The position numbers and the translations under genes are program-made. The notes beneath the pieces were generated by a model. It searched no databases. It saw only the letters and a program-made list of their open reading frames with translations, and had not been told where the DNA came from. DNA of 64,000 nucleotides from Chelativorans sp. Marseille-P2723 (GTDB lineage Bacteria; Pseudomonadota; Alphaproteobacteria; Rhizobiales; Rhizobiaceae): contig NZ_CADDWI010000009.1 in assembly GCF_902809845.1 (NCBI RefSeq), positions 186,001-250,000 on the forward strand. Direction: 5' to 3'. Below are positions 41,371-49,254 of the stretch, in pieces. Every line of letters starts with the position of its first letter. The first letter of the stretch is position 1.

Positions 41371-42312
41371 TCAGGCGGGTTTTTGCCAGCTCAGCAGAGT
41401 TCCGCCCGTTTTCACCGCACGGTCGCTGGCATTGGCTGGCAGGGGGTATTCATCCTCGTTGAGGACGAACCCCTTCTTGCTGGCGAAATCGAGCCGGGGC
41501 GGACAGAAGATGTCATAGAGGGATGATTCCGGCCCATCCGGGCCGATATCGCGGCTCGTATGGATCGCGCGGGCCGGAATGATGATCACCGATGGCGTGT
41601 CTATCTCTTCATGATCGTCCGGCCACCATTCATCGAGATCGGAACCCCAATTGTAACGGGTGTGATGGATCCAGCGGCCATTAAGGCACAGCGAAGCCTG
41701 CTCGAAATCGTCATGCCAATGCGGGCTGAGCGCCTTGGTATCGCGCCGCGTATGATAATGCGCGAAGATGTTCACGAGCATGTTCGTTGAACGGAAAACA
41801 CGCGGCTGAATACGCTCTCCGCCCGGCGTTGCATATTGCGCCAGCGGATAGTGCCGCAACCTGTAGCCGTCATACGGCTCGGGCCAAAGGTCTGGCGGTG
41901 CCAGTTCGGGTGCGCCGTCAGCATAGGCTTCGACGTTGGACGCCTTTGCCATGATGTCTTCGGACCCCTTCGAGAAAATCCGCGCGATAACGCCCTTCGA
42001 GGTGGCGACGATGCGGCTCGCCCCCGGTGGAACAATCGTCAGTGAATCGCTGCCCGCCTCGATTCTTTCGCTGCCGGCCTCAATTGTGGCCGTGGTGCCG
42101 TCCGGCGGCAGTATGACCATGTATTCTTCCGGATTGTCCTCGCGAGCCAGCACCGCTCCCGGTTCTACCTCGGAATAGCAGACAGCAAAGTTGCCGCCAC
42201 GGGTTATCCAGGTCCTGGCCTTGCGGTCCGCCGAGACCTCCTGCGGCGGCACAGTGCGGAAGACGGTTTTGGTTGCCTTGCGGGCCGATACCTCACTCAC
42301 TGCTCTCTCCAT
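41371..42312 (-). CDS. two-domain cupin protein of unknown role
   Basis: A 313-residue protein with features of two cupin barrels. The second carries the metal-binding pattern SPHWHDDFEQASLCLNG (about 196-212), with partner histidine in PARAIHTS. The first barrel (about 40-115) lacks an obvious HxH set. Such proteins can be isomerases, dioxygenases or binding proteins; I do not recognise the subfamily. It lies between the SnoaL-like gene and otnK in a leftward operon and so is likely to act on a pathway sugar acid. A GTG at 42300 is an alternative start. Confidence 0.7.
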   Translation of the reverse strand: MERAVSEVSARKATKTVFRTVPPQEVSADRKARTWITRGGNFAVCYSEVEPGAVLAREDNPEEYMVILPPDGTTATIEAGSERIEAGSDSLTIVPPGASRIVATSKGVIARIFSKGSEDIMAKASNVEAYADGAPELAPPDLWPEPYDGYRLRHYPLAQYATPGGERIQPRVFRSTNMLVNIFAHYHTRRDTKALSPHWHDDFEQASLCLNGRWIHHTRYNWGSDLDEWWPDDHEEIDTPSVIIIPARAIHTSRDIGPDGPESSLYDIFCPPRLDFASKKGFVLNEDEYPLPANASDRAVKTGGTLLSWQKPA

Positions 42313-42332
42313 TCTGCCGGCACCTTGCCGGC

Positions 42333-42794
42333 TTACTCGTCGTCCAGATTAGGGTTGGTGGCCGGCGTGCCGCCCTCGAACCAGCATTCGAACTTGCGCG
42401 ACGTCAGAAGCCAGCCTTGCTGCGGATCGCGCACCAGATGGTCGGTCATGTATGCGATCTGTATGGGGGGATGTGTGGGCAGAACCGGAACGCCGTCGGC
42501 GGCATACAGCATCAGAAACCAGTGGCACCTGGCTTTGTCAGGTCCTTCCGGAAACGCCTGGAAATTGTGGACGCTGTGAACGACAGTGCGCGCGCCGCGA
42601 TCCTCGCGCCACTTGTAGAAGGCGCGTATCTTCTCGCGCCCGGCATAGGACGCGGCAGTGCCGATAAAAAGACCATCCGGCGTATAGTATTCTGGCGCGT
42701 TGCGACCCCAGTTCGTGTCAACGTCGTGCCAATAGTCTATGGTCAGTGCATGCAGCTTTTGCGTCAGCGCAAGCCGTTCGTCCGAAATATCCAT
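42333..42794 (-). CDS. SnoaL-like (NTF2-fold) protein
   Basis: A 153-residue member of the cone-shaped NTF2/SnoaL fold, which includes small isomerases, dehydratases and ring-hydroxylase beta subunits. The pattern of EYYTPDGLFIG (about 34-44), GREKIRAFYKWRE (about 51-63) and HWFLMLYAADG (about 89-99) fits the fold. The ATG at 42794 has GGGAG at seven bases; an ATG two codons earlier is the alternative. It is the first gene of the operon SnoaL, cupin, otnK, otnC and has site 6 upstream. Its reaction is unknown. Confidence 0.7.
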   Translation of the reverse strand: MDISDERLALTQKLHALTIDYWHDVDTNWGRNAPEYYTPDGLFIGTAASYAGREKIRAFYKWREDRGARTVVHSVHNFQAFPEGPDKARCHWFLMLYAADGVPVLPTHPPIQIAYMTDHLVRDPQQGWLLTSRKFECWFEGGTPATNPNLDDE

Positions 42795-42905
42795 TGCCAT
42801 ACTCCCTTCCGCGGCGCTGTCGCGGCGCCGCCTGTAAACTTGTTAATCCAGAGAGATGCTTTCGGCGATGCGATAAATGCCGTAATGCCAGACAAAGAAC
42901 CTTGA

Positions 42906-42920
42906 TTTCATTGTAAGAAA
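42906..42920. promoter_or_regulatory. regulon palindrome, site 6 (SnoaL operon / amidohydrolase)
   Basis: TTTCA-TTGTA-AGAAA, arms extended by A and T on the two sides (ATTTC/GAAAT). It lies midway between the divergent SnoaL and amidohydrolase starts. Confidence 0.65.
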
Positions 42921-43013
42921 TTGTTGTTTAAACACTCTGGAATATTGGCGGACATGCTGATGGTTCTGTCCGTCCGGACCTTGATCATGAAGGGTTCTGC
43001 GGGAGGAGATAAC

Positions 43014-43817
43014 TTGTCATCAACGCACGCGCCACTCATCGACTCGCACCTTCATATCTGGACGCGCGACATGCCGCTCACGGCCACTGCCTGGCATACG
43101 CCGCCGACAAATGCCCCGGCAGAAGGCTGCATAAGGACGCTTGACGAACATGGCGTAGTTCTGGCCGTCATCGCCGCCGCGAGCATTCATGGAGACTATT
43201 ACGACTATGTTTGCCGCACCCTGCGCGCTCACCGCCGTTTCAGGGCGACTGCTGTCCTGCGGCCGACGACGGACCTTTTCCAGATGGAACGCATGCGCGA
43301 GGAAGGCTTTGTCGGTGTCCGCCTCATGTTCTCGCTCAGCGACGAGGTGCCGGATATCACGTCACCGGAGTACAAAGTCTTTTTCCGCCGTGTTGCCGAT
43401 CTTGGTTGGCATGTGCATCTGGTCGACAAGCCGGATCGCATTGCCGCCTCCATCGCCGCGGTCGAACGGTCAGGACCGCGTCTGGTAATAGACCATATGG
43501 GGCATCTGCAAACCCCCGAAGGTCGGAACCATGAAGGCTTCAAGGCGATACTGGCTGCGATCGAACGCGGCAGGACCTGGGCGAAGATCTCTGGGCGGTT
43601 CCGTTTCATCCCCAAGGAGTCGGCAGACCAGTATGCACTGGACTTGCTCCGGGTCGGCGGCGGCGACCGAATTCTTTGGGGCAGCGACTGGCCCTTTGCG
43701 GCGTATGAAGGGCAGGTAACTTACAAGAGCGTGCTGGACGACTATTATTACCTGGTTCCCGACATTGCGATGCAGCGCAAGATAGACGAAACCGGTCTGC
43801 GCTTTTATTTTGGATGA
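43014..43817 (+). CDS. amidohydrolase, lactonase type (COG3618)
   Basis: A 267-residue metal-dependent hydrolase of the amidohydrolase superfamily. The metal-binding start PLIDSHLHIW (about 7-16) is followed by HVHLVDKPDRI, VIDHMGHL and the terminal ILWGSDWPF motif. Relatives open sugar lactones or aromatic-ring lactones, so I infer hydrolysis of a lactone to the free acid used by the dehydrogenases. The chosen TTG start has GGGAGGAG at good spacing; upstream in-frame ATGs lack one. Its stop lies three bases from the convergent dehydrogenase gene. Confidence 0.8.
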   Translation: MSSTHAPLIDSHLHIWTRDMPLTATAWHTPPTNAPAEGCIRTLDEHGVVLAVIAAASIHGDYYDYVCRTLRAHRRFRATAVLRPTTDLFQMERMREEGFVGVRLMFSLSDEVPDITSPEYKVFFRRVADLGWHVHLVDKPDRIAASIAAVERSGPRLVIDHMGHLQTPEGRNHEGFKAILAAIERGRTWAKISGRFRFIPKESADQYALDLLRVGGGDRILWGSDWPFAAYEGQVTYKSVLDDYYYLVPDIAMQRKIDETGLRFYFG

Positions 43818-43820
43818 GCA

Positions 43821-44774
43821 TCAGTTCTCGTCCGACCTTTCCTGCGCGCGAAGATGCCCTACCAATGCGGCAAGCCGCCTATCGCGCCAGCGGGTACGTG
43901 CCGGTATCCCATCAAGAGGGAGCGCCTGCCTGCGTTCCTCGGATACCCTGCGGATGAGATCAGCAGACCAGCTTCGCGGCTGGGTGCGTGACAGCGCGAT
44001 ACCATGATAGAGCGGCGCAAGGCGCTCGGCATAATCCGCCAAGCCGCCCGGCGCGTTGAGGTCGATTGTCTCGAACGGACCCATGAAAGCCCAGCGAAGA
44101 CCAAGTCCATGGGCTACTGTCGCATCGATATCTTGGATGCTCGCGTAACCTTCCTCATACAGCGCCCACGCTTCGTTGAGCAAGGCGCCTTGCAGCCGGT
44201 TGAGAATGAAGCCGTCAATCTCCCGCTTTACTTCCACCGGTACTTTGCCAATGGCGGCCAGCGCACGCCGGACCGTCGGCACGGCATCGGGCGCAGTCCA
44301 TGGCGCCGGAACAAGTTCGACGACTGGCGCCAGATGCGGCGGATTTACGGGGTGGGAGATCAGGAAACGTTCACGGTTCGGCGCGTCCTGCGTGAAGGCT
44401 GAAGCAGGAATACCCGAACTTGAGCTGCCAACAATTGCCTGCGATGAAATCAGCGCCCCGATCCGGCGTGCAACTTCTGCCTTGACCTCCACCCGCTCGA
44501 ACACGCTTTCCTGTACATAGTCAGCACCGTCCAGTGCATTTTCCAGCGTATGGCAAATGCGCAAGCGGCTGAACGCGTCCTGCGTGTTTTTCGCCAGTCC
44601 TGCCTTCTCCAGATCATCCAGCATTACATGCAGCCGGGAAGGAAGACTTTGCCGGGTCTCGGCGCGTTCGTCGTAAAGCGTGACTTCCGAGCCCGCGAGC
44701 GCGAACTGCACGGCCCATCCACAACCGACAAGACCAGCGCCGGCAATCGCGACATGCTCGAAAGTTTCCTTCAT
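43821..44774 (-). CDS. 3-hydroxyacid dehydrogenase, lambda-crystallin/L-gulonate 3-dehydrogenase type
   Basis: A 317-residue NAD-dependent enzyme of the 3-hydroxyacyl-CoA dehydrogenase superfamily. The Rossmann motif is GAGLVGCGW (about 12-20). SSSSGIPAS, ISHPVNPPHLAPVVELVP, EIDGFILNRLQ and HGLGLRWAFMGPFETIDLN closely follow the lambda-crystallin branch, whose members oxidise free 3-hydroxy acids such as L-gulonate rather than CoA esters. A 3-oxo acid product would suit the BKACE encoded at 30238. Carnitine dehydrogenase is a related alternative. The ATG follows GGGAGG; site 7 lies upstream. Confidence 0.82.
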   Translation of the reverse strand: MKETFEHVAIAGAGLVGCGWAVQFALAGSEVTLYDERAETRQSLPSRLHVMLDDLEKAGLAKNTQDAFSRLRICHTLENALDGADYVQESVFERVEVKAEVARRIGALISSQAIVGSSSSGIPASAFTQDAPNRERFLISHPVNPPHLAPVVELVPAPWTAPDAVPTVRRALAAIGKVPVEVKREIDGFILNRLQGALLNEAWALYEEGYASIQDIDATVAHGLGLRWAFMGPFETIDLNAPGGLADYAERLAPLYHGIALSRTQPRSWSADLIRRVSEERRQALPLDGIPARTRWRDRRLAALVGHLRAQERSDEN

Positions 44775-44898
44775 TCTGCTGTTCCTCCCAAGGTGATCAC
44801 GTCAGCAATTACGTCGGCGTGAACGCCATCACGATGAGGATCAGCGGGATTTTCAGGCTGCGAAACTGGCTGACCTGGCCAAATTGCCTTACCGCCAA

Positions 44899-44913
44899 TT
44901 TCAAGCGCCGAAA
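44899..44913. promoter_or_regulatory. regulon palindrome, site 7 (dehydrogenase / alpha-beta hydrolase)
   Basis: AATTTCA-AGCGC-CGAAATT with six-base outer arms AATTTC/GAAATT. It lies between two divergent starts, 82 bases from the hydrolase and 125 from the dehydrogenase. Confidence 0.65.
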
Positions 44914-44994
44914 TTCCGCAGCCAGGCGCTCCCGGGGCAGGCGATTCAGGCTATTCTGCAAAGCGAAGTCTTATGAACGTCAGGGAGGAAAATA

Positions 44995-46008
44995 GTGGGG
45001 ATCGTCCGCAGGGATTTCAGCATCAAGACAGTGGACGGCGTGAACATCGCCATTCGCAGCGTGCGCCTGGAAGGTGCCGGCGTCCAGCCGAAGGTGCCGA
45101 TGATCCTCATGCATGGAACGCGCATTCCGGGTATCAGCGAGTTCGACCTGCCGGTGCCAAACGGCTCATTAGCGGAAGATCTCGCCCGCAAGGGACATGT
45201 CTGCTACATCCCCGACGCCCGAGGCTTTGGCAAGTCCGATCGTCCGCCGGAAATGGACCAGCCCCGCACCCAGGGCAAACCAATCATTCGCTCCCTGGAG
45301 ATCAGCCGTGACATCGACGCGGCGGTCAACGCGTTGCGAGCAGAGACCGGCGCCAGCAAGGTTGGCATCTTCGGCTGGGGCACGGGCGGCACGTTGGCCA
45401 TCATCTATGCCGCCTTGTGGCCGGAGAAGGTCGAGAACATCATCCTATACAATACGCTTTACGGCGGCGGCGGCGATCATCCTGAAATCGGGCGGAATTC
45501 GTTCTGGGACGATCCAGAGCAGCCTGGATACTTCAACCAGAAGAAATACGGGAATTACTACTACAACAAGGTGGATATGCTGCGGAAAGGGTGGGACAAT
45601 CAGATACCGATCGAGAACAAGGACGAGTGGCGGGATCCCGCCATCCTGGCTGCATTCGAGCAGGCACTGATTGAGGGAGACCCCACCACGCTGGAGCGCG
45701 ATCCTCCGTCCTACAGGAGCCCTAACGGGATGCTGGAGGACAGCTACTATATGGGGCTCGGGCACAAGCTGGTGCATGGCAGCCAAGTCTACTGCCGCGT
45801 GATGGTGATTAATCCTGAATATGATTTGTGGTGCCGCGACGAGGACGTGGAGGCTATGCGCAGAGACATGGTTCACGTTCCCGAGTTTCACGTCTACGCT
45901 CCGCGCAATACCACGCATTACGTGTTGCTTGACCGGCCGGAGCGCGGCCGCACAGCGCTTCTGCGGGAGATGGACGATTATCTTGCCCGGTCGAGTGGCT
46001 GGAACTGA
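44995..46008 (+). CDS. alpha/beta-hydrolase-fold protein lacking the nucleophile
   Basis: A 337-residue alpha/beta hydrolase. The oxyanion strand region LMHGTRIPG (about 38-46), the late acid in NPEYDLWCRDED and the histidine in RNTTHYVLL are present. The nucleophile elbow reads GWGTGG with glycine G129 where serine is expected (GWSxGG). The DNA codon is GGC, so this is a real substitution in this copy. The protein may catalyse a non-hydrolytic reaction such as a lyase or C-C bond cleavage, or be a binding protein. GTG start after GGGAGG. It is followed by an SDR gene. Confidence 0.75.
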   Translation: MGIVRRDFSIKTVDGVNIAIRSVRLEGAGVQPKVPMILMHGTRIPGISEFDLPVPNGSLAEDLARKGHVCYIPDARGFGKSDRPPEMDQPRTQGKPIIRSLEISRDIDAAVNALRAETGASKVGIFGWGTGGTLAIIYAALWPEKVENIILYNTLYGGGGDHPEIGRNSFWDDPEQPGYFNQKKYGNYYYNKVDMLRKGWDNQIPIENKDEWRDPAILAAFEQALIEGDPTTLERDPPSYRSPNGMLEDSYYMGLGHKLVHGSQVYCRVMVINPEYDLWCRDEDVEAMRRDMVHVPEFHVYAPRNTTHYVLLDRPERGRTALLREMDDYLARSSGWN

Positions 46009-46063
46009 TCTCTGGCCCGCGCGGATCAGATCAGCGAAACGCCGATAGAGAAAAGGTCGCAAC

Positions 46064-46921
46064 ATGCCCACATGGTTCATTACAGGATGCTCTACCGGTT
46101 TCGGCCGTGAGCTTGCAAAAGCCGTGCTGAAGCGCGGCTGGAACGCCGCAGTCACGGCGCGCGACCCGGCGGCAATCACAGATATTGTGGCGGATCATCC
46201 GGAAAGGGCGCTTTCAGCGGCGCTGGACGTGACCGACAAGAGCCAGATCATAGCAGCGGTGAACGCGGCGCAACGCAGGTTCGGAAGAATCGACGTGCTC
46301 GTCAACAATGCCGGCTACGGCTATCGCTCCGCTTTGGAAGAAAGCGATGAGGAGGAAATCCACCGCCTTTTCGATACCAATGTGTTCGGACTCATCGAAG
46401 TGACTCGTGCCGTACTGCCCTTGATGCGACGGCAGCGCAGTGGGCACATCGTCAATATCTCTTCCGTTGCCGGGCGGGTGGCCAACCCCGGCTCCTCCCT
46501 CTACGCAGCCTCTAAATTCGCGGTTAACGGGCTTTCGAAAGGCCTTGCCCAGGAGGTGCGGCCGCTCGGGATCAAGGTCACGATTGTCGAGCCGTCCGCG
46601 TTCCGCACCGACTTTGCCGGACGTTCAATCCGCGACACGTCGCGGCCGATGGGGGACTATGCCGCAACAGCCGGTAAGCAGCGCGCCATGAGCGCTGCGC
46701 GCCAAGGCAAGCAAGCGGGCGATCCTGCGCGCGCAGCCGATGCAATCATCGAAGCGGTTGAACAGAAAGAGCCGCCCCTGCATCTGCTGCTGGGCGCAAA
46801 CGCGGTCGAGCGTGTCCGGGCCGAGCTTGAGGAGCGGGCGGCAGAGCTGGCGGCATGGGAAGACGTTTCGCGGGGCGCGGATTTCCCTGAGCAGACGCTC
46901 AACGACAGCGAGAGCGGCTAG
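46064..46921 (+). CDS. short-chain dehydrogenase/reductase
   Basis: Classical SDR of 285 residues. It carries TGCSTGFG (about 7-14) for cofactor binding, TARDP after the second strand, NNAG (about 83-86), ISSVAG and YAASK (about 147-151) for catalysis. It lies 55 bases after the nucleophile-less hydrolase gene in the same direction and ends 52 bases before the convergent denD. Substrate is unknown; oxidation of a hydroxy group in the cluster's substrate is likely. Confidence 0.8.
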   Translation: MPTWFITGCSTGFGRELAKAVLKRGWNAAVTARDPAAITDIVADHPERALSAALDVTDKSQIIAAVNAAQRRFGRIDVLVNNAGYGYRSALEESDEEEIHRLFDTNVFGLIEVTRAVLPLMRRQRSGHIVNISSVAGRVANPGSSLYAASKFAVNGLSKGLAQEVRPLGIKVTIVEPSAFRTDFAGRSIRDTSRPMGDYAATAGKQRAMSAARQGKQAGDPARAADAIIEAVEQKEPPLHLLLGANAVERVRAELEERAAELAAWEDVSRGADFPEQTLNDSESG

Positions 46922-46973
46922 CGTCCGGGATGAACAAGGCCGCCACCGGATGAACATGGACAGGGTCGAACTC

Positions 46974-47957
46974 TCAGCCCGGTGCATGCTCTTCCAGATA
47001 AGCCTCGACAATCTTTCTGAAGGAAGCGTCGGGCCTGAAGCCAAGCTGCAACGCCCGTTGGGCATCGAAGGCCTTCGGCCATGTGGTGATGATCGCCTCA
47101 ATGGCAGGATCGGGCTCGTGGCGGATCAGCTTGACGGCGTCCTCGCCCGCGACCCTGCGCAATGCCTCTATTTCCTCTGCTACCGTTGCCGAAACTCCGG
47201 GCATCGTCAGGTTGCGACGCTCTTCCAGTGCTGCGCTGTTCACTTCGGCTGCATGTATCATGAAGCCGACGGCTGCGCGGGGGCTTGCAAACCAATGCCG
47301 CACGGATAGTCCGACAGGAAGCGTGGCGGGCAGACCGGCAAGCGGTTCGCGCAATATGGCCGAAAAGAAGCTGGATGCAGCGGCATTCGGCGCGCCTGGG
47401 CGGATGCAGATGGTCGGCAGCCTTATGCCGATACCATCGAAGAAGCCCTTCCTGCTGTAATCGGCCAGAAGCAGTTCGCAGATCGCCTTCTGCGTTCCGT
47501 AACTGGAGCGCGGAGTCAGCGCATAGTCGTCGTCGATAATGTCGGGCAGCGGGGATCCAAACACCGCCAGCGATGAAGTGAACACGACACGCGGGCAGTA
47601 GCCATCCTCCTCGTGTGCCTTACGTATCGCTTCGAAGAGATGGCGGGTAGCGTCCAGGTTGACCCGGTACCCCTTGTCGAAATCTCTCTCCGCCTCGCCG
47701 GATACGACGGCGGCTAGGCAAAAGATCACATCCGGCCGGGAGGCTACCAGCCCGCTGGCTGTTTGCGGCGCTTCGAAGTTTCCGGTTTCCCTGTCGACCC
47801 GCACAGCAGCTCCCGCTTTCGGCAATCGAACCGACACCTGGTCAAACAGGGTCAGGCGCGAAAGCTCCTTGCCGGAAATCCGACGCTGGGCGAGAAGCTG
47901 ACGGGCAAGGGTGCTGCCAAGCATGCCCGCCGCGCCGATTATGAGACAGTGAACCAT
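46974..47957 (-). CDS. denD: D-erythronate dehydrogenase
   Basis: A 327-residue extended-SDR (epimerase-like) enzyme that oxidises D-erythronate to 2-oxo-tetronate with NAD. The cofactor motif is IIGAAGMLG (about 6-14) and the active site reads TSSLAVFG and SSYGTQK. The segments RLPTICIRPG and AASSFFSAI match DenD-type proteins rather than sugar epimerases. I placed the start at the ATG at 47957; the frame extends upstream by 21 codons without support. It provides the first step for OtnI, OtnK and OtnC. Confidence 0.85.
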   Translation of the reverse strand: MVHCLIIGAAGMLGSTLARQLLAQRRISGKELSRLTLFDQVSVRLPKAGAAVRVDRETGNFEAPQTASGLVASRPDVIFCLAAVVSGEAERDFDKGYRVNLDATRHLFEAIRKAHEEDGYCPRVVFTSSLAVFGSPLPDIIDDDYALTPRSSYGTQKAICELLLADYSRKGFFDGIGIRLPTICIRPGAPNAAASSFFSAILREPLAGLPATLPVGLSVRHWFASPRAAVGFMIHAAEVNSAALEERRNLTMPGVSATVAEEIEALRRVAGEDAVKLIRHEPDPAIEAIITTWPKAFDAQRALQLGFRPDASFRKIVEAYLEEHAPG

Positions 47958-48340
47958 TGTTTTGCCTATTCCAGAAGGTGACCGGTAAAGGGTGTCAGCA
48001 TCCCTTTCCTTGCAGCTCATATCTCTTTTGGGCGGGGGCCGGCAGCCGTTTGAGCAACTGGTTCATTGTCCGAAAATTCCGCTAACGGGCAAACCTTAAG
48101 ACGAGGGTGAAACACGCCCATTGTCAGGGGCCGTATGCGCCAGCCGGGACGCGCCGTGAGGGAAGGGAACAGGTAAACAATCATTAACCTCACATCGCAC
48201 CCAACGGTTTTTTAAGGACTGCAGGTTCTGGTCTCTTTTGGAGAGAAAAGTTAAACTGCAGCTGATTCTCGTCCATTCTTTGATTTTCATAAGTAAACAG
48301 TGGGAGACATCCCAAAACACATATACTCTCAGGAGATATT
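47958..48340. other. divergent region between denD and the porin gene
   Basis: About 380 bases without a supported gene. It contains regulon palindrome site 8 (48061-48075) and two CTGCAG boxes near 48220 and 48256 flanking a short AT-rich part that probably belongs to the porin promoter. Confidence 0.6.
48061..48075. promoter_or_regulatory. regulon palindrome, site 8 (denD), degenerate
   Basis: GTTCA-TTGTC-CGAAA, one mismatch from the TTTC-N7-GAAA core, 104 bases upstream of denD. It is the weakest of the eight sites. Confidence 0.45.
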
Positions 48341-49132
48341 ATGACCTCATTACCGGATACCTTGAAGGATGCATTTCACCGAGCCGCGCACAGTGGGCCG
48401 AAAAGGTTGGGAAGGCGCCTTCTCATCGTTGCGGCTGCCGGTTCCTTCGGCGGGGCTGCCTTGGCGGCCGACCCGGTCGTATTTGAAGCGCCCCCTGTTC
48501 CCCCGCTTGTCGTCCTGCCGCCGGTTTCGACCAGCTACAGTTGGTCAGGCGTCTATATGGGGCTGGAAGCTGGCTATAGCTGGGGAAAATCCGACAATTC
48601 CTTCGTGCCGGATACGAACGGTGACACCTATATGGTCAAGCTCGACCCTGATGGGTGGATAGGTAGCCTTTATGCGGGATACAACCACCATATGGAAAAT
48701 AATGCAGTCATCGGCATTGAAGCCGATTTCACGCTATCCGAGATGTCCTCGAAGGGCATAGTGGGGACCATCAACTCAATACCCCTTGAAGACTATGAGT
48801 GGCGTTCAGATCTCGATTGGGCGGTGTCGGCGCGAGCGCGGGTGGGTTATGCTTTCGACCGCTTCCTCCCATTCATCACAGCAGGCTATGCGGGCGCCAA
48901 ATATGAGGTGAAGGAAACCATGGGGCTTTCTTCCTTCAAGCACTTTGGCACGTATGATGGGTGGACGGTAGGCGCTGGCATCGAATACGCGGCCACCGAC
49001 AATATCATCGTGCGTGGCCAGTATCGCTATACCGATTTTGGCGACATTGACTTGCTGGAGGATTTCTTCGTCGCGAGCACCATCGACCTCAAATCCCATG
49101 ACCTGCGCGTGGGCGCCGCGTTGAAGTTCTGA
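48341..49132 (+). CDS. outer-membrane beta-barrel protein, Omp25/RopB-like
   Basis: A 263-residue outer-membrane protein. A long N-terminal region with a hydrophobic core (about 27-42) ends at ALAADP, the signal cleavage site. A proline-rich linker precedes WSGVYMGLEAGYSWG, the first strand of an eight-stranded barrel, and the protein ends in LKF, as usual for barrel insertion. The ATG follows AGGAGATATT. Such proteins are abundant surface proteins of Brucella and rhizobia. The gene is monocistronic and divergent from denD. Confidence 0.85.
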   Translation: MTSLPDTLKDAFHRAAHSGPKRLGRRLLIVAAAGSFGGAALAADPVVFEAPPVPPLVVLPPVSTSYSWSGVYMGLEAGYSWGKSDNSFVPDTNGDTYMVKLDPDGWIGSLYAGYNHHMENNAVIGIEADFTLSEMSSKGIVGTINSIPLEDYEWRSDLDWAVSARARVGYAFDRFLPFITAGYAGAKYEVKETMGLSSFKHFGTYDGWTVGAGIEYAATDNIIVRGQYRYTDFGDIDLLEDFFVASTIDLKSHDLRVGAALKF

Positions 49133-49254
49133 TTATTTATCTTGCCTTCCGCGCCTGGATCACCCCGGCGCGGAAGGAAGTATATAGAAGGCGAAGCAAA
49201 ATGCCTGGAGCGCGTGCAGCTTCGGCAACGGGCTCAAAGCTTAACGCGCCAATC

